Notes: a model not told the origin generated them from the letters alone. A stretch of DNA of 64,000 nt from Flavobacterium sp. (GCA_018401995.1 JAGYJR010000002.1:1-64000); one strand, 5' to 3'; positions 53,539 through 62,880 are shown, counted from the first letter of the stretch. A program made the numbers and translations.

Positions 53539-54717
53539 TTACTTGAATGCAGGGAAACCTGTAACATCCATACCTGTAATTAACAAGTGAATGTCGTGAG
53601 TTCCTTCGTAAGTAACTACAGATTCCAAATTCATCATGTGTCTCATAATTGAATATTCACCTGTAATTCCCATTCCGCCAAGCATTTGACGTGCATCACG
53701 AGCAATCGTTAACGCCATGTCAACATTGTTTCTTTTTGCCATCGAAATTTGAGCTGTAGTAGCTTTTCCTTCGTTTCTTAAAACACCCAATCTCCAAGTT
53801 AATAATTGCGCTTTCGTGATTTCTGTAATCATTTCAGCTAATTTCTTTTGTTGTAATTGTGTAGCTCCAATTGGTTTGTCAAATTGAATTCTTTCTTTTG
53901 AATAGCGTAAAGCTGTATCATAACAATCCATTGCTGCTCCAATCGCTCCCCAAGCAATTCCATAACGTGCCGAATCTAAACAGCCAAGTGGTGCTCCTAA
54001 TCCAGATTTGTTTGGTAATAAGTTTTCTTTTGGCACTTTTACGTTGTCAAAAATAAGCTCTCCAGTAGCAGAAGCTCTTAACGACCATTTGTTATGTGTT
54101 TCAGGAGTTGTAAAACCTTCCATTCCTCTTTCCACGATTAATCCGTGAATTCTACCTTCTTCATTTTTTGCCCAAACTACTGCAATATCAGCAAAAGGCG
54201 CATTCGAAATCCACATTTTAGCACCATTTAAAAGATAATGATCGCCCATGTCTTTAAAATTGGTAGTCATTCCACCTGGATTTGAGCCGTGATCAGGCTC
54301 AGTTAAACCGAAACAACCAATGAATTCTCCAGTGGCTAATTTTGGTAAATATTTCATTCTTTGTTCTTCATTTCCGTATTTCCAAATTGGATACATAACC
54401 AATGAAGACTGAACAGATGAAGTCGAACGTACACCCGAATCTCCTCTTTCAATTTCTTGCATGATTAATCCGTAAGAAATTTGATCTAATCCAGCACCGC
54501 CATATTCAACAGGAATATAAGGACCAAAACCGCCAATTTCTCCCAAACCTTTTACGATTTGTTTAGGAAATTCTGCTCTTTGTGCATATTCTTCAATAAT
54601 TGGAGATACTTCTTTTTTTACCCAAGCACGTGCAGCATCACGCACCATTTTATGTTCGTCAGATAATAATTCGTCTAATAAATAATAATCTGGAGATTGA
54701 AATAAGTCTGGTCTCAT
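53539..54717 (-). CDS. Acyl-CoA dehydrogenase (glutaryl-CoA dehydrogenase-like)
   Basis: FAD-dependent dehydrogenase of 392 residues. Conserved segments: GFGPYIPVEYGGAGLDQISY (about 56-75), FGLTEPDHGSNPGGM (about 134-148), the substrate loop MWISNAPFADIAVVW, RIQFDKPIGATQLQQ and the catalytic base region TYEGTHDIH (about 372-380), which is the glutaryl-CoA dehydrogenase pattern. Substrate glutaryl-CoA or another short acyl-CoA. The frame is open to 54774, but the ATG at 54717 gives the family N-terminus and lies after a -7 box. Confidence 0.92.
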   Translation of the reverse strand: MRPDLFQSPDYYLLDELLSDEHKMVRDAARAWVKKEVSPIIEEYAQRAEFPKQIVKGLGEIGGFGPYIPVEYGGAGLDQISYGLIMQEIERGDSGVRSTSSVQSSLVMYPIWKYGNEEQRMKYLPKLATGEFIGCFGLTEPDHGSNPGGMTTNFKDMGDHYLLNGAKMWISNAPFADIAVVWAKNEEGRIHGLIVERGMEGFTTPETHNKWSLRASATGELIFDNVKVPKENLLPNKSGLGAPLGCLDSARYGIAWGAIGAAMDCYDTALRYSKERIQFDKPIGATQLQQKKLAEMITEITKAQLLTWRLGVLRNEGKATTAQISMAKRNNVDMALTIARDARQMLGGMGITGEYSIMRHMMNLESVVTYEGTHDIHLLITGMDVTGFPAFK

Positions 54718-54736
54718 AGTTTTTAATTTGAAAGCA

Positions 54737-54744
54737 CAAAAGTA
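54737..54744 (-). promoter_or_regulatory. Candidate -7 box of the acyl-CoA dehydrogenase gene
   Basis: Reads TACTTTTG on the minus strand (TAnnTTTG), 20 nt before the ATG at 54717. Confidence 0.5.
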
Positions 54745-54794
54745 AGTAAAGATTTTTAACAAATCAACGAACAACTGTTATAATTTTTTGAAGC

Positions 54795-54858
54795 TTAATC
54801 CAGCTGTCCGCTCTATTCCCGATAGCTATCGGGAGATGCCGCTACCATCTGGGCTAGG
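54795..54858. repeat. GC-rich interspersed-repeat-like block with 18-bp palindrome
   Basis: A GC-rich patch with the perfect palindrome TCCCGATAGCTATCGGGA (54817-54834), flanked by CAGCTGTCCGCTCT and GATGCCGCTACCATCTGGGC. It sits between the trmN6 stop and the acyl-CoA dehydrogenase promoter. I recall very similar blocks between genes in other Flavobacterium genomes; not verifiable here. Confidence 0.6.
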
Positions 54859-54859
54859 G

Positions 54860-55567
54860 TTACATCTTCAAATAGAACTCTTTCGTCAACTCAATATATT
54901 CAGGAGTATAATTGTGTCTTGAGATTTCAATGACTAACTCATCAATCAATAGCGTTTGTTCTATTCGGCAAAAAGCCAATAAACTTCTTTTAATTTCTGA
55001 TGTTGGCGTGCCTTTTACACGAGTAATTTTTAATGGAAATAAATCCAATTCTTTACACATAGAAACAAATCGCTCTTCTTCTTTAAAAGGAATAATCACA
55101 GAAAAAATCCCATTATCCGAAAGTAATAAAGCAGCCGCTTCAATTAATTCTTCAAAAGGCAAAGCATCTTCAAAACGCGCTAAATCTCTAGAAACATTGT
55201 CAGATTTGTAATCTTCAGTATAAAAAGGCGGATTGGAAATAATTAAATCGTATTCGTCTTCGGGTTCGTCAACAAATTCATCCAAACCTGCATGAAAACA
55301 AAATAATTTATCACCCCAAGGCGAAGCTTCAAAATTTTCGACACATTGTTCGTAAGCATCTTCGTCAATTTCAATCGCATCAATTTGTTCGGCGTTGCTT
55401 CTTTGGGCTAACATCAAAGACAAAATTCCTGTTCCTGCACCAATATCCAAAACATTGTACGGATTGTTAATTAATGGAGTCCAAGCGCCAAGTAAAACGC
55501 CATCAGTGCCAATTTTCATAGCACAACGATCTTGATTAACGGAAAAATGTTTGAATGTAAAAGTCAT
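54860..55567 (-). CDS. trmN6: tRNA1(Val) (adenine(37)-N6)-methyltransferase
   Basis: SAM-dependent N6-adenine methyltransferase of the YfiC/TrmN6 type, 235 residues. SAM motif LDIGAGTGILSLMLAQ (about 41-56), the acidic AIEIDEDAYEQC loop and the catalytic NPPF (context LIISNPPFYTEDY, about 109-121). The NPPF tetrapeptide marks N6-adenine or glutamine methylation. Third gene of an rpsP-rimM-trmN6 run, where many bacteria have trmD. Confidence 0.88.
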   Translation of the reverse strand: MTFTFKHFSVNQDRCAMKIGTDGVLLGAWTPLINNPYNVLDIGAGTGILSLMLAQRSNAEQIDAIEIDEDAYEQCVENFEASPWGDKLFCFHAGLDEFVDEPEDEYDLIISNPPFYTEDYKSDNVSRDLARFEDALPFEELIEAAALLLSDNGIFSVIIPFKEEERFVSMCKELDLFPLKITRVKGTPTSEIKRSLLAFCRIEQTLLIDELVIEISRHNYTPEYIELTKEFYLKM

Positions 55568-55572
55568 TGGAA

Positions 55573-56100
55573 TTATCCAAGATATAAATCAACCAACCCT
55601 TCAGGCGTTTCTAAAGTAATAGTTTTGTTAGTTCTATCAAGCGCAATAATGAATTCATCAATTAGCGGGACTAAAATTTCAGTACCGTTTTTGTCAATTT
55701 CAAAAATGGATTGAGCACCACTATCATTGATTCCGGTTATTTTTCCAATGTTTCCTAAACGAGTGTCTAAAACATCGAAACCAATAACCTCATGAAAGTA
55801 AAATTGGGTGCCTTCTAGTTTCGGTAACATCGAAAGTGGTAAGTAAGCTTCGCAGCCTATAATTCGGTCAGCATCTTCTTCGTTTTCAATATCTTCGAAG
55901 CGAATGCGTAGAAACTTGCCTTTGTGTAGCTGACTTTTTAAAATAAAAAATGGAACCAGACTTTTGTTGATTTCAACAAAAACTGATTCCAAATTTTCAT
56001 AAATTTCGGGTTCGTCTGTATCTAAATACAGTAAAACTTCACCCTTGAAACTAAACTTTTTAGCGATTTTGCCTAAATAGAAACAATCTTGTTTACGCAT
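55573..56100 (-). CDS. rimM: 16S rRNA processing protein RimM
   Basis: Assembly factor for the 30S head. The 175-residue protein has an N-terminal RimM beta-barrel (about 5-85, starting DCFYLGKIAKKFSFKGEVLL) and a C-terminal PRC-barrel (about 95-175, with HEVIGFDVLDTRLGNIGKI and ILVPLIDEFI). It binds S19 and follows rpsP by 15 nt, as in many bacteria. Confidence 0.95.
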   Translation of the reverse strand: MRKQDCFYLGKIAKKFSFKGEVLLYLDTDEPEIYENLESVFVEINKSLVPFFILKSQLHKGKFLRIRFEDIENEEDADRIIGCEAYLPLSMLPKLEGTQFYFHEVIGFDVLDTRLGNIGKITGINDSGAQSIFEIDKNGTEILVPLIDEFIIALDRTNKTITLETPEGLVDLYLG

Positions 56101-56115
56101 GTAATCGCTTTAAAA

Positions 56116-56670
56116 TTATGCTTGAGTTTCTTCGTTGTTTTCTTCAACAGCAGGAGCTTCTTCAGTAGCAGCCTCAACCACTTCTTCAGTTACTTCTTCA
56201 ACAGTTTCTTCTACTTTTGTAGCTTCAACTTGAGCTGCAATACGTTTTGCGTTTGCTTCTTGTTCTGCTTTAAAAGCTTTAGCTTTAGCATCTGCTTGCG
56301 CTTTGCTTAAACCAGATTTTTTAGCGTCAACTTTACCTGCTTTTTCATCTAACCAAGCTGCTAATTTAGCATCTGCTTGCTCTTGAGTTAAAGCACCTTT
56401 GCGAACACCTCCATCTAAATGGTGTTTTAATAAAGCACCAGTATAAGATAAAATTGCTCTTGCAGTGTCAGTTGGTTGAGCACCATTGTGTAACCACTGT
56501 GCTGCTTTTTCGATGTTTAAATCGATAGTAGCTGGGTTTGTGTTTGGATTGTAAGTTCCGATTTTCTCTAAGAATTTACCATCTCTTTTAGCTCTTGCAT
56601 CAGCTGCAACAACCCAATAAAAAGGTTTCCCTTTTTTTCCGTGTCTTTGTAATCTAATTTTTACTGACAT
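56116..56670 (-). CDS. rpsP: 30S ribosomal protein S16, C-terminally extended
   Basis: Small-subunit protein of 184 residues, about twice the E. coli length. The S16 core is residues 1-80 (MSVKIRLQRHGKKGKPFYWV, IGTYNPN, WLHNGAQPTDTARAIL). The rest is an Ala/Lys/Glu-rich helical tail ending in an acidic stretch (EEAPAVEENNEETQA). Extended S16 is common in Bacteroidetes. First gene of the rpsP-rimM-trmN6 operon; its leader contains a small GAGGT/ACCTC hairpin. Confidence 0.96.
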   Translation of the reverse strand: MSVKIRLQRHGKKGKPFYWVVAADARAKRDGKFLEKIGTYNPNTNPATIDLNIEKAAQWLHNGAQPTDTARAILSYTGALLKHHLDGGVRKGALTQEQADAKLAAWLDEKAGKVDAKKSGLSKAQADAKAKAFKAEQEANAKRIAAQVEATKVEETVEEVTEEVVEAATEEAPAVEENNEETQA

Positions 56671-56717
56671 AATCTTTTGATTAATTTGAGGTTCTCGACC
56701 TCGGTTATTTAAGGGTG

Positions 56718-56725
56718 CAAATATA
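56718..56725 (-). promoter_or_regulatory. Candidate -7 box of the rpsP operon
   Basis: Reads TATATTTG on the minus strand (TAnnTTTG); predicted leader of about 42 nt. Confidence 0.55.
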
Positions 56726-56920
56726 CAAAACTTTAGTTCACAACATAATAAAGACGAAAAATATTTTTAAATAAGCTTGTTGCTCTTGAATTATCTAATT
56801 CTTCAAACTAATAATATTCTTCAAACTGGATTAAGTGAATTCAAAGAAATGGAAAATGTATTTTTTTAATCAATTGAAATTATTTTTAAAGTAAATAGTG
56901 TTTTTAATAGAAAAAAAAAT

Positions 56921-56928
56921 TATTTTTG
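56921..56928 (+). promoter_or_regulatory. Candidate -7 box of the lipoprotein gene
   Basis: Reads TATTTTTG (TAnnTTTG), 27 nt before the ATG at 56956. Confidence 0.45.
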
Positions 56929-56955
56929 TTTATTCGTAAATGAAATTTAAGTAAA

Positions 56956-57648
56956 ATGAAAAATATAGTTGTATTATTTTTAAGTGTCTTAGTATTATCA
57001 TCTTGTACTCAGGATATAGAAATCAATGAACCGGCATTTCAAGCAAAGTATGGAGGTGTAATTTGGAGAGCTAACGATGCAAGGGTTTTTTTGGATGGAA
57101 CTGGAGGTGTTACAATTAAAGCATTTACACAGTATGAAGAGCTTACTTTAGCAACAAGTTCGGCAGATCCTGGAACATATGTTTTTGGAACTACAAATCA
57201 AAATAATTATGCATCCTATTATATAGATGTTCAAGGAATTATTGCAGATCATGAAACATCTATTTTCCCGGGTCCAGTGAATAAAATAGCTAATATCACA
57301 TCTGGAGGTTTTAATTACACTGAAAACAACGACGCCTTAACATCTGGAGGATCAGGTTCAGGATTAAAATTAGCAATTAAAGTTAACAATAATGGCTCTG
57401 TTATTGAAGCTAATGTTGTGGCGAGAGGAACAGGTTATGTAGCTGGTGATATTGTGACAATTTTAGGCGGAAATGGTTTGGCAACTGTAAGAATTTTAAA
57501 TGTACAACAAAGTAATGGTGAAATAACAATTGAAAGTGTTGATAACGGATTTTTTACTGGTGAGTTTAAATTTACTGCTGTTGATGATGAAGGGAATACA
57601 GTGTCTTTTTCTAAAGGAAAATTCTATAGAATTCCAATATTCCAATAA
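56956..57648 (+). CDS. Predicted lipoprotein, DUF6252-like
   Basis: A 230-residue lipoprotein with lipobox LVLSSC (Cys17) and a beta-rich body. The segment GGVIWRANDARVFLDGTGGVTIKA (split around 33-56) and the later GKFYRIPIF resemble the small DUF6252-type lipoproteins of Flavobacteria. A glycine-rich insertion (about 130-185, GGSGSGLKLAIKVNNNGSV, GTGYVAGDIVTILGGNGLA) looks like a separate repeat-type beta motif. Function unknown. Confidence 0.6.
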   Translation: MKNIVVLFLSVLVLSSCTQDIEINEPAFQAKYGGVIWRANDARVFLDGTGGVTIKAFTQYEELTLATSSADPGTYVFGTTNQNNYASYYIDVQGIIADHETSIFPGPVNKIANITSGGFNYTENNDALTSGGSGSGLKLAIKVNNNGSVIEANVVARGTGYVAGDIVTILGGNGLATVRILNVQQSNGEITIESVDNGFFTGEFKFTAVDDEGNTVSFSKGKFYRIPIFQ

Positions 57649-57672
57649 AAAATAAGTTTTAAAATTATCATT

Positions 57673-57698
57673 AACCACCAATTATTGGTGGTTTTTTT
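57673..57698 (+). terminator. Terminator after the lipoprotein gene
   Basis: AACCACCAAT/ATTGGTGGTT inverted repeat followed by a long T run, 25 nt past the stop. Confidence 0.85.
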
Positions 57699-57820
57699 AT
57701 TTTTGTTAATAACTTAAATTGTCCAGTAGCTTCTTAAAATGTACTTTTGAAAATAGTATGTTGTGGATAGTTTTTTTAAAAAACTTCTTGACAATCTTCA
57801 ATTTAAAATCTTTATCTAAG

Positions 57821-60800
57821 ATGTATTTAATTTTTGATACCGAAACTACAGGATTACCAAAAAGTTGGTCAGCACCTATAACAGATACTGACAACTGGCC
57901 ACGTTGTGTTCAAATTGCTTGGCAGTTACACGATGAAATGGGTAATTTAGTAGAACATCAAGATTATTTAGTGAAGCCAGAAGGTTTTAATATTCCATAT
58001 GATGCAGAAAGGATTCACGGAATTTCAACAGAACTAGCTGTTGAACAAGGAATTTTAATGGAGGAAGTTCTAGAAAAATTCAATATTGCACTTTCCAAAA
58101 CAAAATATATTGTAGGTCAAAATGTAGGTTTCGATGTCAATATTATGGGTTGTGAATTCCACCGATTCAACATTGGAACCGATTTAACCAAAATGCCCGT
58201 TTTGGATACGTGTACAGAAACCACAGCTGAATTATTAAAATTACCTGGTGGTCGTGGAGGTAAATTTAAATTACCAACACTTACCGAATTACATCAATAC
58301 CTTTTTAATCAACCTTTCGCAGAAGCGCATAATGCTACTGCAGATGTGGAAGCAACGACGCGTTGTTTTTTGGAATTAATCAAAAGAGAAGTATTCACCA
58401 AAGAAGAATTAGATGTTACTCCTGATTATTTCAGAAGTTTTCGAGAGAATAATCCGGGTGAAATTCAGCTTATTGGTTTAAAGCATATCAATCTCAAAAA
58501 AGCTTCGGATGAAATTAGAACTCGATTGCAAAAAATTCAAAGCGAGGTTGAACAAGCTACTATTTCTGATGCTACAAAAGCCGATTTAAAAGATGCTGAA
58601 TTTGCTCATCTTCATAACCATAGTCAGTTCTCAGTATTACAATCTACTATAGCAATTAACGATTTGGTTAAAGCTGCTGCAAAATTCAAAATGCCAGCAG
58701 TTGCTATGACGGATACTGGTAACATGATGGGTGCTTTCCATTTTGTAAGTGCTGTAATGAATCACAACAAAGCCGCCGAAGCAAAAAACGCATCATTAGT
58801 TGGAAACGGAGAAGAACCAACTGAAACTGTAATCAAACCCATCGTGGGTTGCGAATTCAATATTTGTGATGATCATAAAGATAAAACCAAAAAAGACAAC
58901 GGGTATCAGGTAGTTTTATTGGCAAAAAATAAAAAAGGTTATCACAACTTAGCCAAAATGTCTTCCATTGCATATACTGACGGATTTTATTATGTGCCAA
59001 GAATTGACAAAAGCATAGTAGAACAATACAAAGAAGACATCATCGTGCTTTCAGGAAATTTATACGGTGAAATTCCAAGTAAAATCCTGAATGTTGGAGA
59101 AAGCCAAGCGGAAGAAGCTTTGATTTGGTGGAAGGAACAATTTGGTGCTGATTTCTATTTGGAAGTCATGCGTCACAAACAAGAAGATGAAAATCGTGTG
59201 AACCAAACGTTGATAGCTTTCGCCAAAAAGCACAATGTGAAGCTAATTGCGACCAATAATACCTATTACGTAAACAAAGAAGATGCTAACGCCCACGATA
59301 TTTTATTGTGTGTAAAAGATGGTGAAAAACAAGCTACGCCAATTGGTCGCGGTCGTGGATATCGTTACGGCTTACCCAATCAAGAATATTATTTCAAATC
59401 GAGTGACGAAATGAAGCAACTTTTTGCTGATTTACCTGAAGCGATTATCAATATTCAAGAAATTATTGATAAAACTGAACCGTATTCACTATATCGCGAT
59501 GTATTACTTCCAAAGTTCAAAATTCCTGATGAGTTTGAAGTAGAGGAAGACAAGTTAGATGGAGGTGTTCGTGGTGAAAATGCGTATTTACGTCATCTTA
59601 CCATGGAAGGCGCAAAAAAACGCTACGGTGAAATCACACCCGAAATTCAAGAACGTTTGGATTTTGAATTACTTACGATTTCCAATTCAGGTTATCCGGG
59701 TTATTTTTTAATTGTACAAGATTTCATCGCCGAAGCTAGAAAAATGGATGTTTCCGTTGGACCAGGTCGTGGTTCAGCTGCGGGTTCTGCAGTAGCGTAT
59801 TGTTTGGGAATTACGAATATCGACCCAATTAAATATGATTTGCTTTTTGAGCGTTTCCTTAATCCCGACCGTGTTTCCATGCCCGATATCGATATCGATT
59901 TTGATGATGAAGGCCGTGGTCGTGTAATGCAATATGTAATTGATAAATACGGGAAAAATCAGGTAGCCCAAATCATTACTTACGGTAAAATGGCAACAAA
60001 ATCAGCCATTAGAGATACAGCTCGTGTTTTGGATTTACCATTATTTGAAGCCGATAGAGTGGCTAAATTGATTCCAGGTATGATGCCATCAAAATGGAAT
60101 TTAGCAAGATTCTTAGCCGAAGATGAATCCGAAGTAAAAAAAGCCTTGCGTTCTGATGAATTTGATAGAGTTAAAGAATTAATTGAAATTGCCAATTCGG
60201 AAGATTTAGCTGGAGAAACCATTCAACAAGCAAAAGTGTTAGAAGGTTCTATGCGAAATACTGGAATTCACGCTTGTGGAGTTATCATTACACCGAGTGA
60301 TATTACCAATTTCGTTCCCGTAACAACTGCCAAAGATTCCGATTTATATGTAACGCAATTTGACAACTCGGTGGCAGAAAGTGCTGGTTTGTTGAAGATG
60401 GACTTTTTGGGATTAAAAACCCTTACCTTAATAAAAGATACCGTAAAATTGGTAAAATATCGTTTAGGAATCGATTTGAATCCTGACGAATTTCCAATTG
60501 ATGACATTAAAACATACGAGTTGTTCCAAAGAGGTGAAACCGTTGGTATTTTCCAATACGAATCGCCTGGAATGCAAAAATACATGAAGGATTTGAAACC
60601 AACAGTTTTTGGAGATTTAATTGCGATGAATGCGTTATATCGACCAGGACCATTGGAATACATTCCTTCTTTCGTTCGTAGAAAAAATGGAGAAGAACCT
60701 ATTACCTACGATTTAGATGCTTGCGAAGAATTTTTGGGAGAAACCTACGGAATTACCGTTTATCAAGAGCAGGTAATGCTTTTGTCGCAAAAATTAGCGA

Positions 60801-62347
60801 ATTTTTCTAAAGGTGATGCAGACGTACTTCGTAAAGCTATGGGTAAAAAGCAGAAAGATGTCTTGGATAAAATGAAATCTAAATTCATCGATCAAGCAAA
60901 AGCCAATGGTCATGACGAACAAAAATTAGATAAAATTTGGACCGACTGGGAAGCGTTTGCGAGTTATGCCTTCAATAAATCGCACTCCACTTGTTATGCT
61001 TGGATTGCTTATCAAACCGCGTATTTGAAAGCCCACTATCCAGCGGAATATATGGCTGCTGTGCTTTCGAATAACATGAATGATATCAAACAAGTGTCGT
61101 TCTTTATGGAAGAATGTAAGCGCATGGGATTAGCAGTTTTGGGTCCAGATGTGAATGAATCGTATTACAAATTTACGGTTAATGAAGATTATGCGGTTCG
61201 TTTTGGAATGGGAGCGATTAAAGGTGTTGGTGCTGGAGCCGTTCAAACAATAGTTGATAGTCGCAAAGACGGAGTGTATAAATCTATTTTTGATTTGGCT
61301 AAACGAATTGACTTAAGAGCGGCTAATAAAAAAGCATTTGAAAATTTGGCTTTAGCTGGTGGTTTTGATGGTTTTGGCGATACACATCGTGCGCAATATT
61401 TCCATCACGATGGCGATGGAATCACGTTTTTAGAGAAAGCCATTCGTTACGGTTCAAAATTTCAAGAAAACGAAAACTCTGCTCAAGTAAGTTTGTTTGG
61501 TGATGAAAGCGAAGTGCAAATTGCAGAACCAATTGTACCACCATGTGAAGAGTGGAGCACGATGGAAAAATTGGCCAAAGAAAAAGAAGTTGTTGGAATT
61601 TACATTTCCGGACATCCATTAGATGATTACAAGTTTGAAATGAAATATTTCTGTAATGCTAAGTTGGAAGCCTTGAAAAGTTTGGAACAGCATGTAGGCA
61701 AGAATCTTTCATTCGGTGGAATTGTTACTAATGTGCAACATCGAACAGCAAAAAACGGAAAAGGTTGGGCTACTTTCGTTTTAGAAGGCTACGATGAAAG
61801 TTTTGAGTTCCGAATTTTTGATGAAGAGTATTTAAAATACCGTCATTTCTTATTGCAAAACCAATTTGCCTATTTTAAAATTTTGGTAAAAGAAGGTTGG
61901 GTGAATCGCGAAACTGGAAAAAAATCCGATCCTAGAATTCAATTTTTGGATGTAAAAATGCTAGCAGATGTTTTGCCTATTTTTGCCAAAAAACTAATAT
62001 TACAGTTAGCTATTACCGACTTAAAAGAAGGAATGATTTCAGAATTAAATGAAATTTTTTCTCAAAATAAAGGCGATCATTTGGTCACTTTTGAGGTGAT
62101 GGAATTAGAAAAAATAAAAATAGTTAAAGAAGAAAACCTTGTTGTTGTGCCAACAGTTTCAGAAGATGAAGAAAGCAATGAGGAAATAGATGAATTGGCG
62201 GAAATGGATTTGGACATTCCAGTTGAGAAAGAAGAAATTGTTGTAAAAACGAAGCTTTCTATGCCAAGTAGAAAATTGAAAGTTAAAATTTCCTCTGAAT
62301 TGTTACAGGAATTAGAACGTATGCAATTGAGTTTTAAATTGAATTAG
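57821..62347 (+). CDS. dnaE: DNA polymerase III alpha subunit with N-terminal proofreading exonuclease
   Basis: Replicative polymerase of 1,508 residues. Residues 1-190 form a DEDDh 3'-5' exonuclease (Asp6 and Glu8 in FDTETTGLPK, Asp105 in VGQNVGFDVN, His170 and Asp175 in AEAHNATADVEATT). The PHP domain starts about 258 (HLHNH at 263-267). The palm has PDIDIDFDDEGR near 688-699; an HhH and OB-fold C-terminus ends at the stop. Proofreading is thus in cis rather than by DnaQ. The frame is open to 57719, but the ATG at 57821 gives the exonuclease N-terminus. Confidence 0.95.
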   Translation: MYLIFDTETTGLPKSWSAPITDTDNWPRCVQIAWQLHDEMGNLVEHQDYLVKPEGFNIPYDAERIHGISTELAVEQGILMEEVLEKFNIALSKTKYIVGQNVGFDVNIMGCEFHRFNIGTDLTKMPVLDTCTETTAELLKLPGGRGGKFKLPTLTELHQYLFNQPFAEAHNATADVEATTRCFLELIKREVFTKEELDVTPDYFRSFRENNPGEIQLIGLKHINLKKASDEIRTRLQKIQSEVEQATISDATKADLKDAEFAHLHNHSQFSVLQSTIAINDLVKAAAKFKMPAVAMTDTGNMMGAFHFVSAVMNHNKAAEAKNASLVGNGEEPTETVIKPIVGCEFNICDDHKDKTKKDNGYQVVLLAKNKKGYHNLAKMSSIAYTDGFYYVPRIDKSIVEQYKEDIIVLSGNLYGEIPSKILNVGESQAEEALIWWKEQFGADFYLEVMRHKQEDENRVNQTLIAFAKKHNVKLIATNNTYYVNKEDANAHDILLCVKDGEKQATPIGRGRGYRYGLPNQEYYFKSSDEMKQLFADLPEAIINIQEIIDKTEPYSLYRDVLLPKFKIPDEFEVEEDKLDGGVRGENAYLRHLTMEGAKKRYGEITPEIQERLDFELLTISNSGYPGYFLIVQDFIAEARKMDVSVGPGRGSAAGSAVAYCLGITNIDPIKYDLLFERFLNPDRVSMPDIDIDFDDEGRGRVMQYVIDKYGKNQVAQIITYGKMATKSAIRDTARVLDLPLFEADRVAKLIPGMMPSKWNLARFLAEDESEVKKALRSDEFDRVKELIEIANSEDLAGETIQQAKVLEGSMRNTGIHACGVIITPSDITNFVPVTTAKDSDLYVTQFDNSVAESAGLLKMDFLGLKTLTLIKDTVKLVKYRLGIDLNPDEFPIDDIKTYELFQRGETVGIFQYESPGMQKYMKDLKPTVFGDLIAMNALYRPGPLEYIPSFVRRKNGEEPITYDLDACEEFLGETYGITVYQEQVMLLSQKLANFSKGDADVLRKAMGKKQKDVLDKMKSKFIDQAKANGHDEQKLDKIWTDWEAFASYAFNKSHSTCYAWIAYQTAYLKAHYPAEYMAAVLSNNMNDIKQVSFFMEECKRMGLAVLGPDVNESYYKFTVNEDYAVRFGMGAIKGVGAGAVQTIVDSRKDGVYKSIFDLAKRIDLRAANKKAFENLALAGGFDGFGDTHRAQYFHHDGDGITFLEKAIRYGSKFQENENSAQVSLFGDESEVQIAEPIVPPCEEWSTMEKLAKEKEVVGIYISGHPLDDYKFEMKYFCNAKLEALKSLEQHVGKNLSFGGIVTNVQHRTAKNGKGWATFVLEGYDESFEFRIFDEEYLKYRHFLLQNQFAYFKILVKEGWVNRETGKKSDPRIQFLDVKMLADVLPIFAKKLILQLAITDLKEGMISELNEIFSQNKGDHLVTFEVMELEKIKIVKEENLVVVPTVSEDEESNEEIDELAEMDLDIPVEKEEIVVKTKLSMPSRKLKVKISSELLQELERMQLSFKLN

Positions 62348-62416
62348 TATCAATTATCAAAATGTAACTATAACAAAAACTAATTTTTAAAACCCAATTC
62401 ATTCCAATTTAATTTC

Positions 62417-62424
62417 TAAATTTG
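62417..62424 (+). promoter_or_regulatory. Candidate -7 box of the trxA promoter
   Basis: Reads TAAATTTG followed by CA (TAnnTTTG), 34 nt before the trxA ATG. Confidence 0.5.
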
Positions 62425-62458
62425 CATAACATAAAAGTAAAACTTAAAGAAAAATAAT

Positions 62459-62776
62459 ATGGCATTAGCAATCACAGACGCTTCTTTCGAAGAAGTAGTA
62501 TTAAAATCAGATAAACCAGTAGTAGTAGATTTTTGGGCAGCTTGGTGTGGTCCATGTAGAATGGTAGGTCCAGTTATCGACGAAATTGCTTCAGAATATG
62601 AAGGAAAAGCAGTTGTTGGAAAAGTTGATGTGGATGCAAATCAAGAATTTGCTGCAAAATATGGTGTTAGAAACATCCCAACAGTTTTAGTATTCCAAAA
62701 CGGAGAAGTTGTAGGAAGACAAGTGGGTGTGGCTCCAAAGAAAACGTATACTGATGCAATTGATGCATTATTGTAA
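62459..62776 (+). CDS. trxA: Thioredoxin
   Basis: A 105-residue cytosolic disulfide reductase with the canonical active site WAAWCGPCRM (Cys31 and Cys34), conserved VDFWA and the cis-Pro in NIPTVLVF (about 74-81). No signal peptide. Own promoter box and terminator, so probably monocistronic. Confidence 0.97.
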   Translation: MALAITDASFEEVVLKSDKPVVVDFWAAWCGPCRMVGPVIDEIASEYEGKAVVGKVDVDANQEFAAKYGVRNIPTVLVFQNGEVVGRQVGVAPKKTYTDAIDALL

Positions 62777-62794
62777 TATTTGAAAAAGAAATTC

Positions 62795-62824
62795 AGGGCT
62801 CAACGAAAGTTGGGCCTTTTTTTA
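62795..62824 (+). terminator. Terminator after trxA
   Basis: AGGGCTCAAC-GAAA-GTTGGGCCT hairpin (GAAA tetraloop, one G.T pair) with a T run, 18 nt past the stop. Confidence 0.85.
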
Positions 62825-62880
62825 TTCCAAAAATCGAATATTGACTGATTTTCTCTATATTTACGCTACAAATTCAATTT

